64,000 nucleotides of DNA. Origin: Komagataeibacter rhaeticus. GTDB taxonomy: Bacteria > Pseudomonadota > Alphaproteobacteria > Acetobacterales > Acetobacteraceae. The position numbers were made by a program, and so were the translations under genes. The stretch is from NCBI RefSeq assembly GCF_003207855.1, contig NZ_NKTZ01000004.1, forward strand, positions 62,001 to 126,000. The letters run 5' to 3'. The notes under the pieces were generated by a model, which saw only the letters and a list, made by a program, of their open reading frames with translations, did not search any database and had not been told where the DNA came from. Below, in pieces: positions 10,415-22,524 of the stretch (its first letter is position 1; the number at the start of each line of letters is the position of its first letter).

Positions 10415-11071
10415 ATGGCGCAGCAGGAATTCGCACTGGATGCGTCGCAACCGGCTTCCACCGCACCGGAATGGCTGGATACGGGGGCCTGCGTGCTGCG
10501 GGGCCATGCGGCCGGTCATGCGGCGGAGATGATCGGGGGCATAAGGCGGATTGCGCGCGCCGCCCCGTTCCGCCGCATGCCCACACCCGGCGGCGGCATG
10601 ATGTCGGTTGCCATGACATGCTGTGGGGCGGGCGGATGGTGTAGCGATGCGGATGGCTACCGTTACGTGGCGCATGACCCGAGCACGGGCCAGCCATGGC
10701 CGCCGCTGCCGGATATGTGGCGTGACCTTGCCACCCATGTGGCCGCGCGCGCGGGGTATGCGGGGTTCGTGCCCGATGTCTGCCTGATCAACGGCTACCG
10801 GCCCGGCGCGCGCATGGGCCTGCATCAGGACCGGGGCGAGCGGCTGGACGCGCCGGTGGTTTCGCTTTCCTTCGGGCTGCCCGCAATCTTCCAGTGGGGC
10901 GGCCTGCAACGGGGGGACCCGCTACGCCGCATTCCCCTGCTGCATGGGGATGTTGTGGTGTGGGGTGGCCCGTCGCGGCTGGTGTTCCACGGCATTGCCC
11001 CGCTGCGTGCGGGCCAGCACCCGGTTACGGGGCCGTGCCGCTATAACCTGACATTCCGGCGGGTGTGGTAG
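10415..11071 (+). CDS. alkB: AlkB-type DNA dioxygenase (Fe(II)/2-oxoglutarate dependent)
   Basis: Oxidative demethylase that repairs alkylated bases such as 1-methyladenine and 3-methylcytosine. The Fe(II) ligands are visible as H137-x-D139 (GLHQDRGE) and H192 (LVFHGI), and the 2-oxoglutarate-binding arginines lie in the C-terminal RYNLTFRRVW. The substrate-loop motif YxPGARMGLHQD is intact. The length of 218 residues matches E. coli AlkB. The start lies 15 bases after the preceding terminator. The gene is convergent with eda, with a two-hairpin repeat between them. Confidence 0.95.
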   Translation: MAQQEFALDASQPASTAPEWLDTGACVLRGHAAGHAAEMIGGIRRIARAAPFRRMPTPGGGMMSVAMTCCGAGGWCSDADGYRYVAHDPSTGQPWPPLPDMWRDLATHVAARAGYAGFVPDVCLINGYRPGARMGLHQDRGERLDAPVVSLSFGLPAIFQWGGLQRGDPLRRIPLLHGDVVVWGGPSRLVFHGIAPLRAGQHPVTGPCRYNLTFRRVW

Positions 11072-11097
11072 GGTACTGGCGTATCTGGACAGGGGGC

Positions 11098-11183
11098 AAG
11101 AGGTTCCGGGTGCCGCCTTTTTTCAAAAAGGCGGCGTCCCCTGAAGCTTTCTGGAACAAGCTTCACCCAAAACTTCTTTATGA
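11098..11183 (+). repeat. Two-hairpin intergenic repeat between alkB and eda
   Basis: The best preserved copy of the dispersed repeat. Hairpin A (11112-11135, GCCGCC...GGCGGC) and hairpin B (11143-11164, GAAGC...GCTTC with one interior mismatch region) are separated by seven bases, then comes the tail AAAACTTCTTTATGAT. The tail runs into the 3' end of eda, so the eda stop codon (11178-11180) lies within the repeat. Likely serves as a bidirectional terminator for the two convergent genes. Confidence 0.85.
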
Positions 11184-11792
11184 TCTGCCGGCGGTAGCCT
11201 CCCGGGCGCGCGCGGTAATGGCCGCCACATCCGGTGTGCCGGCGGGAACCAGCCACGATCCGCCCACACACAGTACGGAAGGCAGCGCCAGCCAGTCGGC
11301 CGCCGTCTCGGCCTTGATACCGCCGGTGGGGCAGAAGCGGGCCTGCCCGAACGGGGCGGACAGGGCCTTGAGCGCCGGGATGCCCCCTGCCGCAACGGCG
11401 GGGAAGAACTTGAAATGCGTCAGCCCCAGATCCAGCCCGCGCATGATGTCACTGGCATTGGCGGTGCCGGGCAGCAGCGGCACATCGGCGGCACGCGCGG
11501 CATGGGCCACGTTGGCGGTCAGGCCGGGGCTTACGATAAAGCGCGCACCGGCATCGACCGAGCGCTTCAGGTCATCGCCGTTCAGCACGGTGCCCGCCCC
11601 CACAACGGCGCCTTCCACCTTGGCCATTTCGGCAATCACGTCCAGCGCGCACGGCGTGCGCAGCGTGACTTCCAGCGCGCGCAGGCCACCGGCCACCAGG
11701 GCTTCCGCCACCGGGCGGGCATGGGCGGGGTCGTTGATGATCAGCACCGGGATGACCGGGGCAATCGTCATGATGTCTTCAATCTGGGCCAT
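11178..11792 (-). CDS. eda: KDPG/KHG aldolase (Entner-Doudoroff)
   Basis: Cleaves 2-keto-3-deoxy-6-phosphogluconate to pyruvate and glyceraldehyde 3-phosphate. The Schiff-base lysine is K128 in THFKFFPA, and the catalytic glutamate is E41 in LEVTLRT. The length of 204 residues is normal. It lies 48 bases downstream of edd on the same strand, so the two enzymes of the pathway form an operon. The last codons and the stop lie within an intergenic repeat element. Confidence 0.97.
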   Translation of the reverse strand: MAQIEDIMTIAPVIPVLIINDPAHARPVAEALVAGGLRALEVTLRTPCALDVIAEMAKVEGAVVGAGTVLNGDDLKRSVDAGARFIVSPGLTANVAHAARAADVPLLPGTANASDIMRGLDLGLTHFKFFPAVAAGGIPALKALSAPFGQARFCPTGGIKAETAADWLALPSVLCVGGSWLVPAGTPDVAAITARAREATAGRS

Positions 11793-11840
11793 GGCTGGCT
11801 TCCTGTCCTGTATGGCTTTTCGGGCGGCGTGTGGCCGTGT

Positions 11841-13679
11841 TCATGCGCTTTCTTGTGCCGCCATATGGTCCATGGCGGCAAGGATGGCCGATGCCCCGCG
11901 CTCGGGTGTATCCACCCCCCCGCGCATGAGCGCGAACAGTTCCCGCCCGGTGCCGGACTGTGGCGCGGGGGGGCGGGCAGGGGTACGGTCGGCCAGCGTG
12001 GCCTGTGGCACCATCGCCTCGATCCGGCCGGTGCGGGCGCACACGCGCACCATATCCCCATCGCGCAGCAGCGAAAGCGGGCCACCCACATAGGCTTCGG
12101 GACCGATATGGATGGCGGCGGGCACCTTGCCTGACGCACCCGACATGCGGCCATCGGTCACCAGCGCCACCTTGTGCCCACGGTCCTGCAGCACCGCAAG
12201 GGTGGGGGTCAGCTTGTGCAGTTCCGGCATGCCATTGGCGGCAGGCCCCTGGAAGCGCACCACAACCACCACGTCGCGGTCCAGTTTCCCGTCCCGGAAG
12301 GCGTGCAGCACGTCTTCCTGATGGTCGAATACGGCGGCCGGGGCCTCGATGGTCCAGCGCTCGGGGGCGACGGAACTGGTCTTGTAGATGCCGCGCCCCA
12401 GATTGCCCTCCATCACCTTCATCCCGCCATCGGCGCGGAAGGGGTTGGCGGGCGCGCGCAGGATGGTCTCGTTGGTGGAGGGACCGGCTTCTTCCCATAC
12501 CAGTGCGCCGTCCTGCAATGCGGGCTTCTTGCGGTATTCCGCAAAGCCGCCACGGGCGACGGACAGGATATCGGGATGCAGCAGCCCCGCATCAAGCAGC
12601 GAGCCGATCAGGCTGGGCATGCCGCCCACGGCATGGAAGGCGTTCACGTCTTCCGATCCGTTGGGATAGACGCGCGTTAGTTGCGGCACGATGGCGGAAA
12701 GCTGGTCCAGATCGTTCCAGTCGATCACAATGCCCGCCGCCCGCGCCATGGCGGGCAGGTGAATGGCAAGGTTGGTGGACCCGCCGGTGGCCAGCAGGCC
12801 GACCGCGGCATTCACGATGGCGCGCTCGTCCACGCACAGGCCCAGCGGGCGGTAATCGTCGCCGCGTGCGCCGATCTCGCTCAGGCGGTGGATGGCCGCA
12901 CGGGTCAGTTCCTGCCGCAGCTGCGTATTGGGTGGCACGAAGGAAGAGCCGGGCAGGTGCAGCCCCATCACTTCCATCAGCATCTGGTTTGTGTTGGCCG
13001 TGCCGTAGAAGGTGCAGGTGCCTGCGGCATGATAGGATTCGGATTCCGCATCCATCAGCCTGTCCTTGCCCACCTTGCCTTCGGCATAGAGCTGGCGGAT
13101 GCGCTGCTTCTCGCTGTTGGGCAGGCCCGAGGGCATGGGGCCGGAGGGAATGAGGATGGCAGGCAGATGGCCAAAGCGCAGCGCGCCGATCAGCAGGCCG
13201 GGCACGATCTTGTCGCATATGCCCAGCATGGCCACGCCTTCGTACATGCCATGGCTCAGCCCCACTGCCGTGGACAGCGCGATGACATCGCGGCTGAACA
13301 GCGAGATTTCCATGCCCGGCTGGCCCTGGGTCACGCCGTCGCACATGGCGGGCGTGCCCCCCGCCACCTGTGCTGTGCCCCCCACCTCACGCGCGAAGAG
13401 CTTGATCTGGTCGGGATAGCGGCCATAGGGCTGATGGGCGGAAAGCATGTCGTTATAGGACGTGATGATGCCCACATTCATGCCGGATGCCGCGCGCAGG
13501 CCCGCCTTGTCCCCATCCGATGCCGCGATGGCGTGGGCCAGGTTGCCGCAGGCCAGGCGGGGGCGGCTTATGCCGTTTTCACGCTCGCGGGCAATCAGGT
13601 CCAGGTAGGTACGGCGGCTACGGGCCGAACGGGTGATGACCCGTTCGGTCACGGCGGTCAGGACGGGGTGCAGGCTCAT
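11841..13679 (-). CDS. edd: Phosphogluconate dehydratase (Entner-Doudoroff)
   Basis: Iron-sulfur dehydratase of the IlvD/Edd family that turns 6-phosphogluconate into KDPG. Iron-sulfur cysteine contexts are visible in [21 protein letters not shown] and [14 protein letters not shown]. The length is 612 residues from the ATG at 13679; an in-frame GTG at 13685 would add two residues. A TATAAT on the minus strand (13694-13699) lies so close that transcription from it would give a nearly leaderless mRNA, but no matching -35 is present. A better spaced promoter lies further upstream near 13.88 kb. Confidence 0.97.
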   Translation of the reverse strand: MSLHPVLTAVTERVITRSARSRRTYLDLIARERENGISRPRLACGNLAHAIAASDGDKAGLRAASGMNVGIITSYNDMLSAHQPYGRYPDQIKLFAREVGGTAQVAGGTPAMCDGVTQGQPGMEISLFSRDVIALSTAVGLSHGMYEGVAMLGICDKIVPGLLIGALRFGHLPAILIPSGPMPSGLPNSEKQRIRQLYAEGKVGKDRLMDAESESYHAAGTCTFYGTANTNQMLMEVMGLHLPGSSFVPPNTQLRQELTRAAIHRLSEIGARGDDYRPLGLCVDERAIVNAAVGLLATGGSTNLAIHLPAMARAAGIVIDWNDLDQLSAIVPQLTRVYPNGSEDVNAFHAVGGMPSLIGSLLDAGLLHPDILSVARGGFAEYRKKPALQDGALVWEEAGPSTNETILRAPANPFRADGGMKVMEGNLGRGIYKTSSVAPERWTIEAPAAVFDHQEDVLHAFRDGKLDRDVVVVVRFQGPAANGMPELHKLTPTLAVLQDRGHKVALVTDGRMSGASGKVPAAIHIGPEAYVGGPLSLLRDGDMVRVCARTGRIEAMVPQATLADRTPARPPAPQSGTGRELFALMRGGVDTPERGASAILAAMDHMAAQESA

Positions 13680-13732
13680 GAACACTCACAGACATTATAT
13701 GCCCCGCCCCGCAGCGGGGTGGGGCCGCCATC

Positions 13733-13744
13733 CGTTTGCAAACG
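13733..13744. promoter_or_regulatory. 12-bp perfect palindrome upstream of edd
   Basis: CGTTTGCAAACG is a perfect inverted repeat 53 bases before the edd start. Its symmetry and position in the leader suggest a binding site for a dimeric repressor of edd-eda, for example of the LacI or GntR type. This is inference from symmetry only. Confidence 0.35.
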
Positions 13745-13799
13745 ACAGCGGGTTTGAAAGCGGCCGGATGTGCGATTATCCTGTGACCGCAGGGCACCC

Positions 13800-13890
13800 G
13801 GTCATCTATTGTAAAAAATACATCCAGATCAAGACATAAAATTATAAAAAAAATATAAATAGTATAACATAATTATTATACCGAATATTC
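13800..13890. other. AT-rich island between edd and tRNA-Lys
   Basis: About 90 bases consist almost only of A and T in an otherwise GC-rich region. No gene is visible in the stretch from 13680 to 14135; the short frames that can be drawn there cross the tRNA or lack ribosome-binding sites. The island holds candidate minus-strand promoter elements for edd. It begins about 245 bases beyond the 3' end of tRNA-Lys. Confidence 0.6.
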
Positions 13891-13903
13891 CCCTGCGTAT
13901 GAA
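13875..13903 (-). promoter_or_regulatory. Candidate sigma-70-type promoter for edd-eda
   Basis: On the minus strand TTCATA (13903-13898) and a perfect TATAAT (13880-13875) are separated by 17 bases. Transcription from here would give a leader of roughly 190 bases before edd that contains the palindrome at 13733-13744. Confidence 0.45.
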
Positions 13904-14135
13904 CGCGCCAGATCCGCCCCGGTTTGCCTGCCACGGGGTGCCTGTTCCCCGGTCCTGTCCGGCAGGGGAATGGCAGGAAAGGGTGGCTGGCGTCTGTCAT
14001 CATGCAGGAAGGGATGCGGCATGCCGAAGGTTCGCCGCAGGGCGTGCGAATATGCCAGTCGTGACCTGCGGGGGCCTGACGGTTCCCCGTCGCGGGGCGG
14101 GCATATGGGGGCGTGGCATGGGAAAGGACGGGAAA

Positions 14136-14211
14136 TGGTGAGCCGGGTGGGATTCGAACCCACGACCATTCGATTAAAAGTCGAATGCTCTACCGACTGA
14201 GCTACCGGCTC
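14136..14211 (-). tRNA. tRNA-Lys (anticodon UUU)
   Basis: Complete cloverleaf on the minus strand: acceptor stem GAGCCGG/CCGGCTC, D-arm TAGCTCAGTCGGTAGAGCA, anticodon loop CTTTTAA with anticodon TTT, and T-arm GGGTTCGAATCCC. The discriminator base is A and the CCA end is encoded (14138-14136). Total length 76 bases including CCA. Confidence 0.97.
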
Positions 14212-14361
14212 ACATCATCCGTATCAAGGGGCCGGCCTGTGGCCTGGCACCTTGGGCAGGTCTCTAAACATACGGGGCGGGAGTGTCAACCGGTGCGTGT
14301 CCCGGTGCGGGTGTCACGGGCGGTGTCCGCCCCGTGGGGCGGGCGGGCCGCCCGCATGCCG

Positions 14362-14410
14362 CCATGCCCGGCCGGATGGTGGCCCGCGGGCACCATCCGG
14401 CCGGCATGGG
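14362..14410. terminator. Strong GC hairpin after the cyclophilin gene
   Basis: Two arms of about 19 bases, sharing the inner 14-base match GGCCGGATGGTG/CACCATCCGGCC and a nine-base loop, lie just beyond the stop codon of the minus-strand cyclophilin gene. There is no T-run, so it may act as a mRNA 3'-end stabiliser or a factor-assisted terminator rather than a classical one. The rest of the gap 14212-14361 shows nothing else I can name. Confidence 0.55.
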
Positions 14411-14411
14411 A

Positions 14412-14903
14412 TCAGGCTTGCGCGTCGGCCGGGCGCATCTTGATGATGCGGTCGGGGTCCTGCACCATGCCGCTCTGGCCCGCGCCGCGCTTGATCTGGT
14501 CGATATGGTCCATGCCCTCGATCACCTGGCCCACGATGGTGTACTGGCCGTCAAGGTGCGGGGAGGGTTCGAACATGATGAAGAACTGGCTGTTCGCGCT
14601 GTCCGGGTTCATGGTCCGCGCCATGCCCACCGTGCCGCGTTCGAACTTCGCCTTGTTGGTGAACTCGGCCTTCAGGTCCGGCAGCTTGCTGCCCGACGTG
14701 CCGGTGCCCGTCGGGTCGCCGCCCTGCGCCATGAAGCCATGGATCACGCGGTGGAAGGGCGTGTTGTCATAAAAGCCTTCCGCCGCCAGCGTGCGGATGC
14801 GTTCGGCCGCCAGCGGCGCCAGATCGGGACGCAGGCGGATCACCACCCGTCCTGTCTTGAGATCGACATTGATCAGGTCGGACTTGTTTTCTGTAGCAGA
14901 CAT
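14412..14903 (-). CDS. ppiB: Cyclophilin-type peptidyl-prolyl isomerase
   Basis: Cytoplasmic prolyl isomerase that assists protein folding. It has no signal peptide, which favours a PpiB-like over a periplasmic PpiA-like role. Cyclophilin motifs are clear: FYDNTPFHRVIHGFMAQGGD around residues 44-63, GTVGMART and NSQFFIMFEP around 90-113, and the active-site arginine in FHRVI. The length of 163 residues is typical. It lies 59 bases downstream of coaD on the same strand. Confidence 0.95.
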   Translation of the reverse strand: MSATENKSDLINVDLKTGRVVIRLRPDLAPLAAERIRTLAAEGFYDNTPFHRVIHGFMAQGGDPTGTGTSGSKLPDLKAEFTNKAKFERGTVGMARTMNPDSANSQFFIMFEPSPHLDGQYTIVGQVIEGMDHIDQIKRGAGQSGMVQDPDRIIKMRPADAQA

Positions 14904-14962
14904 CGTGATCCGTTTCGTAAATTGGGGTGTGGGAGAGGCGGGCGCGCGTACGCCCCGCCCCG

Positions 14963-15467
14963 TCAGCCGCGCAGGCGCGCGAGGATGTGCCTGCGGGTAA
15001 AGGGGGGGACAAAACCGGAAATGTCCCCATCCAGCCGCGCGATCTCCTTCACCAGCCGGGAGGAGATGTACTGATGCCCCTCCCGCGCCATGAGGAAGAG
15101 CGCGTCAATGTCCGGTGCCATATGCTGGTTCATACCGAACATCTGGTTCTCATACTCGAAATCCGCAACCGCCCGCAGCCCGCGAATGATTGCATGCGCC
15201 CCATGCGTACGCGCCGCATGCACCACCAGCCCGGTAAACCCGACCACGGTAATGGGGGTGGCGCGGCCGATATTGAGCGGCTCGATATCGGTGCGCAGGC
15301 ATAACAGCCGTTCCTCCAGCGGGAGGAGCGGGTGCTTCTCCCGGTTTTCGGCAACGCCGATCACCAGCCGGTCCACCAGCCCCGCCGCCCGTTCGATAAT
15401 ATCCATGTGCCCGCTGGTCACGGGGTCGAACGTGCCCGGATAGAACCCGGTGCGGGGGGCGGGGGTG

Positions 15468-15475
<8 letters not shown>
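14963..15475 (-). CDS. coaD: Phosphopantetheine adenylyltransferase
   Basis: Penultimate enzyme of coenzyme A synthesis; transfers AMP to 4'-phosphopantetheine. The nucleotidyltransferase motif [12 protein letters not shown] (H23) and the C-terminal [10 protein letters not shown] motif are intact. The length is 170 residues from ATG 15475; a second ATG directly before it (15478) is equally possible. The start overlaps the last codons of gyrA by about eight bases, so translation is probably coupled to gyrA. The longer frame upstream lies inside gyrA and was not used. Confidence 0.95.
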
Positions 15476-18269
<2,794 letters not shown>

Positions 18270-18427
18270 GGCAGTTCCGTCATGTCAGGGTTATCCTGCC
18301 CACGCGGCCGCGCTGGCGCATGGACGGGACGGAAGGCAGGCAGCGCGCGGGGGCATCATGTCACTGCCTGTACAATAGCATGGCTTGCCCCCCGGCGCGA
18401 AGTGCGGGCGCCGGGGAAGGCGGCGGG

Positions 18428-18985
18428 TCAGAACGGAATTTCGTCGTCCAGGTCGCTGCCGCCACCCGGCGCGTCCCAGCCACCGCCACCGCCACCGCCG
18501 CCGGTCGCCGGGCGCTCGCTGCGCTGGGGCTGCTGGCGTGCGGGCGCGCCGTATCCGCCACCACCGCCGCTGCCACCGCCATAGCCACCACCGTAACCGC
18601 CGCCGGCGTCATCGCCACCGGCGTCACCGCCCCGGTTGCTGTCCAGCAGCACCAGTTCGCCACGGAAGCGGTCGACCACCACCTCGGTCGTGTAACGGTC
18701 CTGTCCGCTCTGGTCAGTCCATTTGCGGGTCTGGAGCGAACCTTCCAGATAGACCTTGCGGCCCTTGCGCAGGAAGCGCTCGGCCACGTCGCCCAGACGT
18801 TCATTGAAGATGACAACCCGGTGCCATTCCGTCCGCTCGCGCCGCTCGCCCGATGCGCGGTCATTCCATGTGTCGCTTGTGGCCAATGTCAGCGAGACGA
18901 TTTTCGCCCCGTTCTGGCTGTTGCGGATTTCGGGGTCCTTGCCCAGGTTGCCGACCAGAATGACCTTGTTGACGCTGCCCGCCAT
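18428..18985 (-). CDS. ssb: Single-stranded DNA-binding protein
   Basis: OB-fold protein that coats single-stranded DNA and recruits repair and replication partners. The OB domain (about residues 1-112) starts [21 protein letters not shown] long glycine/tyrosine-rich linker follows, and the acidic tip DLDDEIPF, the partner-docking peptide, is intact. The ATG at 18985 has an AGGAC-type ribosome site about eight bases upstream. The protein of 185 residues is of normal size. It is divergent from uvrA. Confidence 0.96.
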   Translation of the reverse strand: MAGSVNKVILVGNLGKDPEIRNSQNGAKIVSLTLATSDTWNDRASGERRERTEWHRVVIFNERLGDVAERFLRKGRKVYLEGSLQTRKWTDQSGQDRYTTEVVVDRFRGELVLLDSNRGGDAGGDDAGGGYGGGYGGGSGGGGGYGAPARQQPQRSERPATGGGGGGGGWDAPGGGSDLDDEIPF

Positions 18986-19329
18986 GTGCTGTCCTGCTGC
19001 AGTTCGAGTATGGGACCGGCAGAATGCGGGCCGGAAGCCCCTGCCGGGTGCCACGATGGCCGCCTGTGGGCTGCCGTGGCGAAATTAGATGTGGCGATCT
19101 TACCGGATTGGCCCCTGAAATGCATAGCCCTCAAAGGCAGTCTGCGCGGGATGGGGCAATCCGGCCCCAAAAATGCCGCTACCCGCACAGGGTGCGTTGT
19201 GTCAGGACGGTATGCGGGCCGGCCGTGCAACCCTTGTCGTCATGGACGGACGGGACCAGATATCAGGACAGGCCGACAATGGCGGCCGGCATCCGGCTCC
19301 CCCGCGCGGGGGCGGAACAGGGAGAGTTC
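18986..19329. other. Divergent ssb/uvrA control region
   Basis: This gap of 344 bases must hold promoters for both ssb (minus) and uvrA (plus). I see no clear -35/-10 pair and no direct-repeat LexA site of the alphaproteobacterial type (GTTC-N7-GTTC). An inverted pair GAAC-N7-GTTC lies at 19315-19329, directly before the uvrA start and overlapping its ribosome-binding site; its spacing is right but its orientation is wrong for that consensus. Confidence 0.4.
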
Positions 19330-22300
19330 ATGAACGTTTCTTCACGTCCGGGGCAGAAGGTTCCGGCGGGCCAGCATGTCAGCCAGCAGTCCATCCGCGT
19401 GCGGGGCGCGCGTGCGCACAACCTGAAAAATGTGGATGTGGACATCCCGCGCGATGCGCTGACGGTCATGACCGGCCTGTCGGGTTCGGGCAAGTCGTCG
19501 CTTGCGTTCGATACCATCTATGCCGAAGGCCAGCGCCGCTATGTGGAAAGCCTGTCGGCCTATGCCCGCCAGTTCCTGGAACTGATGGGCAAGCCGGATG
19601 TCGATTCGATCGAGGGGCTGTCGCCTGCCATCTCCATCGAGCAGAAGACCACATCGAAGAATCCCCGCTCCACCGTCGGCACGGTGACGGAGGTGCATGA
19701 CTACATGCGCCTGCTCTGGGCGCGCGCGGGCGTGCCGTATTCACCCGCCACCGGCCTGCCGATCGAGGCGCAGACGATCAGCCAGATGGTCGATCGTGTC
19801 ATGGCCATGCCCGAGGGCACGCGGCTGATGCTGCTGGCCCCGGTGCTGCGCGACCGCAAGGGCGAATGCAAGAAGGAACTGGCCGAACTCCAGCGCAGGG
19901 GCTTCACCCGCGCCAAGGTGGACGGCACGCTGTACACGATTGACGAGGTACCCGAACTCAACCGCCGCCTGCGCCACACGGTGGAAGCGGTGGTGGACCG
20001 CATCGTGGTCAAGGAAGGCATTGAAAGCCGGCTGGCCGACAGCTTCGAGACCGCACTCGGCCTGTCCGACGGGCTGGTCTATGCCGAAGAGGTGGTGAAG
20101 ACCCTGCCCGAGGGCGGGGAGGCGCCGCGCACGGTCTTTTCCTCCCGCTTCGCCTGCCCGGTCAGCGGCTTTACGCTGGAAGAGGTGGAACCCCGCCTGT
20201 TCTCCTTCAACGCGCCGCAGGGCGCATGCCCGGCCTGTGACGGGATCGGGCAGGAAACCTTTTTCGACCCGCGCCTGATCGTGCCCGACGACTCGCTCTC
20301 GCTGGGTGCCGGGGCCATCGCGCCATGGCGCAACAGCCAGAGCCCGTACTACACCCGGACTCTGGCTTCCATAGCGAAGCATTACGGCGTGTCGATGGAC
20401 ACACCGTGGGAAGACCTGCCCGCAGGCGTGCGCGACGTGATCCTTGAAGGGGGCAGGGACCCGATCGAGTTCACGTACCGTGACGACCGGCGCGCCTACA
20501 GCCTGACCAAGCCGTTCGAGGGCGTGGTGACCAACCTGCGCCGCCGCATGGCGGAAACCGACAGCGTATGGGTGCGCGAGGAACTCTCGCGCTACCAGTC
20601 GGAAAAGCCCTGCCATGTCTGCCATGGCGCGCGCCTGCGGCCGGAGGCGCTTTCGGTAAAGGTCGCGGGGCTGAACATCGCCCAGGCATCCGACATGCCG
20701 ATTCGCAGGGCGCTGGACTGGTTTGGCACGGTGGAGGCGACGCTCACCCCCCAGCGTGCTGAAATCGCGCACCGCATATTGCGTGAGATTCTGGACCGGC
20801 TGCGCTTCCTTGATGATGTGGGGCTGGATTACCTCACGCTCTCACGCGGGTCGGCCACGCTTTCGGGGGGCGAGAGCCAGCGCATCCGCCTGGCCAGCCA
20901 GATCGGGTCCGGCCTGACCGGCGTGCTGTATGTGCTGGACGAGCCTTCCATCGGGCTGCACCAGCGCGATAACGAACGCCTGCTGGGCACGCTGGACCGG
21001 CTGAAGAAGCTGGGCAACACCCTGATCGTGGTCGAGCATGACGAGGACGCGATCCGCGCCGCCGACTGGCTGATCGACATGGGGCCGGGGGCGGGCGTGA
21101 ATGGCGGCAATGTTGTCGCGGCGGGCACGCCCGCGGAAGTCGCGGCCAATCCCGACAGCCTGACGGGGGATTACCTGTCGGGCCGCAGGTGCATTCCCGT
21201 TCCGGAAAAACGCCGGAAAATCGACCCGGAGCGCGAACTGGTGCTGCGCGGGGCAACGGGCAACAACCTCAAGGACGTGACGGCCCGATTCCCGCTGGGC
21301 ACCTTTACCTGTGTCACCGGGGTTTCGGGTGGCGGCAAGTCCACGCTGGTGATCGACACGCTGTACAAGGCCCTGTCGCGCCGGCTTATGGGGTCGGGGC
21401 AGAACCCGGCGCCCTATGTGGCCATCGACGGGCTGGAGCAGCTGGACAAGATCATCGATATCGACCAGTCCCCCATCGGCCGCACGCCGCGTTCCAATCC
21501 CGCCACCTATACCGACCTGTTCGGCCCCATCCGGGACTGGTTTGCCGAACTGCCCGAAAGCAAGGCGCGCGGCTACAGGCCGGGCCGCTTCTCCTTCAAC
21601 GTCAAGGGGGGGCGGTGCGAGGCGTGTCAGGGTGACGGGGTGCTGAAGATCGAGATGCACTTCCTGCCCGACGTGTTCGTCACCTGCGATACCTGCAAGG
21701 GGGCCCGCTACAACCGCGAGACGCTGGACGTGAAGTTCCGGGGCAAGTCGATTGCCGATGTGCTGGCCATGTCGGTGGATGAGGCGCTGCCCTATTTCTC
21801 CGCCGTGCCGCGCATCCGTGACCGGCTGGCCATATTGCAGAAGGTGGGGCTGGGTTACGTGGCCCTTGGCCAGCAGGCGACCACGCTGTCGGGTGGTGAG
21901 GCGCAGCGTGTCAAGCTGTCCAAGGAACTGGCGCGCCGGGCCACGGGCCGCACGCTCTACATCCTTGATGAACCCACCACCGGCCTGCATACCGAGGATG
22001 TGCGCAAGCTGCTGGAAGTGCTGCATGCGCTGGTGGACCAGGGCAACACGGTCGTGGTGATCGAGCATAACCTCGAGGTCATCAAGACGGCGGACTGGGT
22101 CATCGACATGGGGCCGGAAGGGGGGGACGGCGGTGGCCGGATTGTCGCCTGCGGCACGCCGGAGGACGTGGCGGCAAGCCCGGACAGCCACACCGGGCGA
22201 TTCCTGCGCCCGCTGCTGGAAAACCGGCCGCTGGTGCCGGTGCCGGACCCGGCCCCGCCCGCGCCCCGCCGCAAAAAAGCCACGGCACCCAGGGCGGCCG

Positions 22301-22365
22301 CCAGCGCGAAAAAGCCCGCAAAACCGGCGAAAGCCGCGAAAACCGGCCGTAAAGGGGCAAAATAG
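19330..22365 (+). CDS. uvrA: Excinuclease ABC subunit UvrA with basic C-terminal tail
   Basis: Damage-recognition ATPase of nucleotide excision repair. Both ABC modules are complete: Walker A motifs [12 protein letters not shown] and [12 protein letters not shown], signatures LSGGESQRI and LSGGEAQRV, and the zinc finger CEACQGDG...CDTCKG. The first zinc site reads CPVSGF instead of CPxCG, a form I associate with Alphaproteobacteria. The ATG at 19330 has GGGAG just upstream. The protein of 1011 residues is longer than usual, mainly because of a C-terminal tail (about 966-1011) made of Lys, Ala and Pro (for example [19 protein letters not shown]). Confidence 0.97.
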   Translation: MNVSSRPGQKVPAGQHVSQQSIRVRGARAHNLKNVDVDIPRDALTVMTGLSGSGKSSLAFDTIYAEGQRRYVESLSAYARQFLELMGKPDVDSIEGLSPAISIEQKTTSKNPRSTVGTVTEVHDYMRLLWARAGVPYSPATGLPIEAQTISQMVDRVMAMPEGTRLMLLAPVLRDRKGECKKELAELQRRGFTRAKVDGTLYTIDEVPELNRRLRHTVEAVVDRIVVKEGIESRLADSFETALGLSDGLVYAEEVVKTLPEGGEAPRTVFSSRFACPVSGFTLEEVEPRLFSFNAPQGACPACDGIGQETFFDPRLIVPDDSLSLGAGAIAPWRNSQSPYYTRTLASIAKHYGVSMDTPWEDLPAGVRDVILEGGRDPIEFTYRDDRRAYSLTKPFEGVVTNLRRRMAETDSVWVREELSRYQSEKPCHVCHGARLRPEALSVKVAGLNIAQASDMPIRRALDWFGTVEATLTPQRAEIAHRILREILDRLRFLDDVGLDYLTLSRGSATLSGGESQRIRLASQIGSGLTGVLYVLDEPSIGLHQRDNERLLGTLDRLKKLGNTLIVVEHDEDAIRAADWLIDMGPGAGVNGGNVVAAGTPAEVAANPDSLTGDYLSGRRCIPVPEKRRKIDPERELVLRGATGNNLKDVTARFPLGTFTCVTGVSGGGKSTLVIDTLYKALSRRLMGSGQNPAPYVAIDGLEQLDKIIDIDQSPIGRTPRSNPATYTDLFGPIRDWFAELPESKARGYRPGRFSFNVKGGRCEACQGDGVLKIEMHFLPDVFVTCDTCKGARYNRETLDVKFRGKSIADVLAMSVDEALPYFSAVPRIRDRLAILQKVGLGYVALGQQATTLSGGEAQRVKLSKELARRATGRTLYILDEPTTGLHTEDVRKLLEVLHALVDQGNTVVVIEHNLEVIKTADWVIDMGPEGGDGGGRIVACGTPEDVAASPDSHTGRFLRPLLENRPLVPVPDPAPPAPRRKKATAPRAAASAKKPAKPAKAAKTGRKGAK

Positions 22366-22394
22366 ACGCCAGTTTGCGCCGAGGTGGCATGAAG

Positions 22395-22493
22395 GGGGCA
22401 AAAAAACTTGCCCCATCATGCTGAAAACACTTGCACTGCGCGGGCCACTGGCTCTATCAGCGCTTTTCTTGGCCCAAGGGGGCAATCTTGCCC
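22395..22493 (+). promoter_or_regulatory. Paired GGGGCAA/TTGCCC hairpins in the speD leader
   Basis: Two small inverted repeats with the same sequence theme lie between uvrA and speD: GGGGCAA...TTGCCCC (22395-22414, loop AAAAAC) and GGGCAA...TTGCCC (22480-22493). The second is 31 bases before the speD start. They could be a structured leader of the speD mRNA or, for the first, part of the uvrA 3' end. No known RNA family is recognised. Confidence 0.3.
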
Positions 22494-22524
22494 AACAGGC
22501 TGTCTACTGGTTTGGGGGTACGTG

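Noticed and set aside
13876-14200. Short frames crossing tRNA-Lys on both strands
   Set aside because: They contain translated tRNA sequence (for example SRVGFEPTT and VVGSNPTR), a well-known artefact, and have no ribosome-binding sites.
14136-14211. tRNA-Lys as integration site of a mobile island
   Set aside because: No duplicated 3' end of the tRNA and no integrase gene were seen in the window; the AT-rich stretch beyond it is only about 100 bases.
19315-19329. GAAC-N7-GTTC before uvrA as an SOS box
   Set aside because: The alphaproteobacterial LexA site is a direct repeat (GTTC-N7-GTTC); this is an inverted pair overlapping the ribosome-binding site, so chance is as likely.
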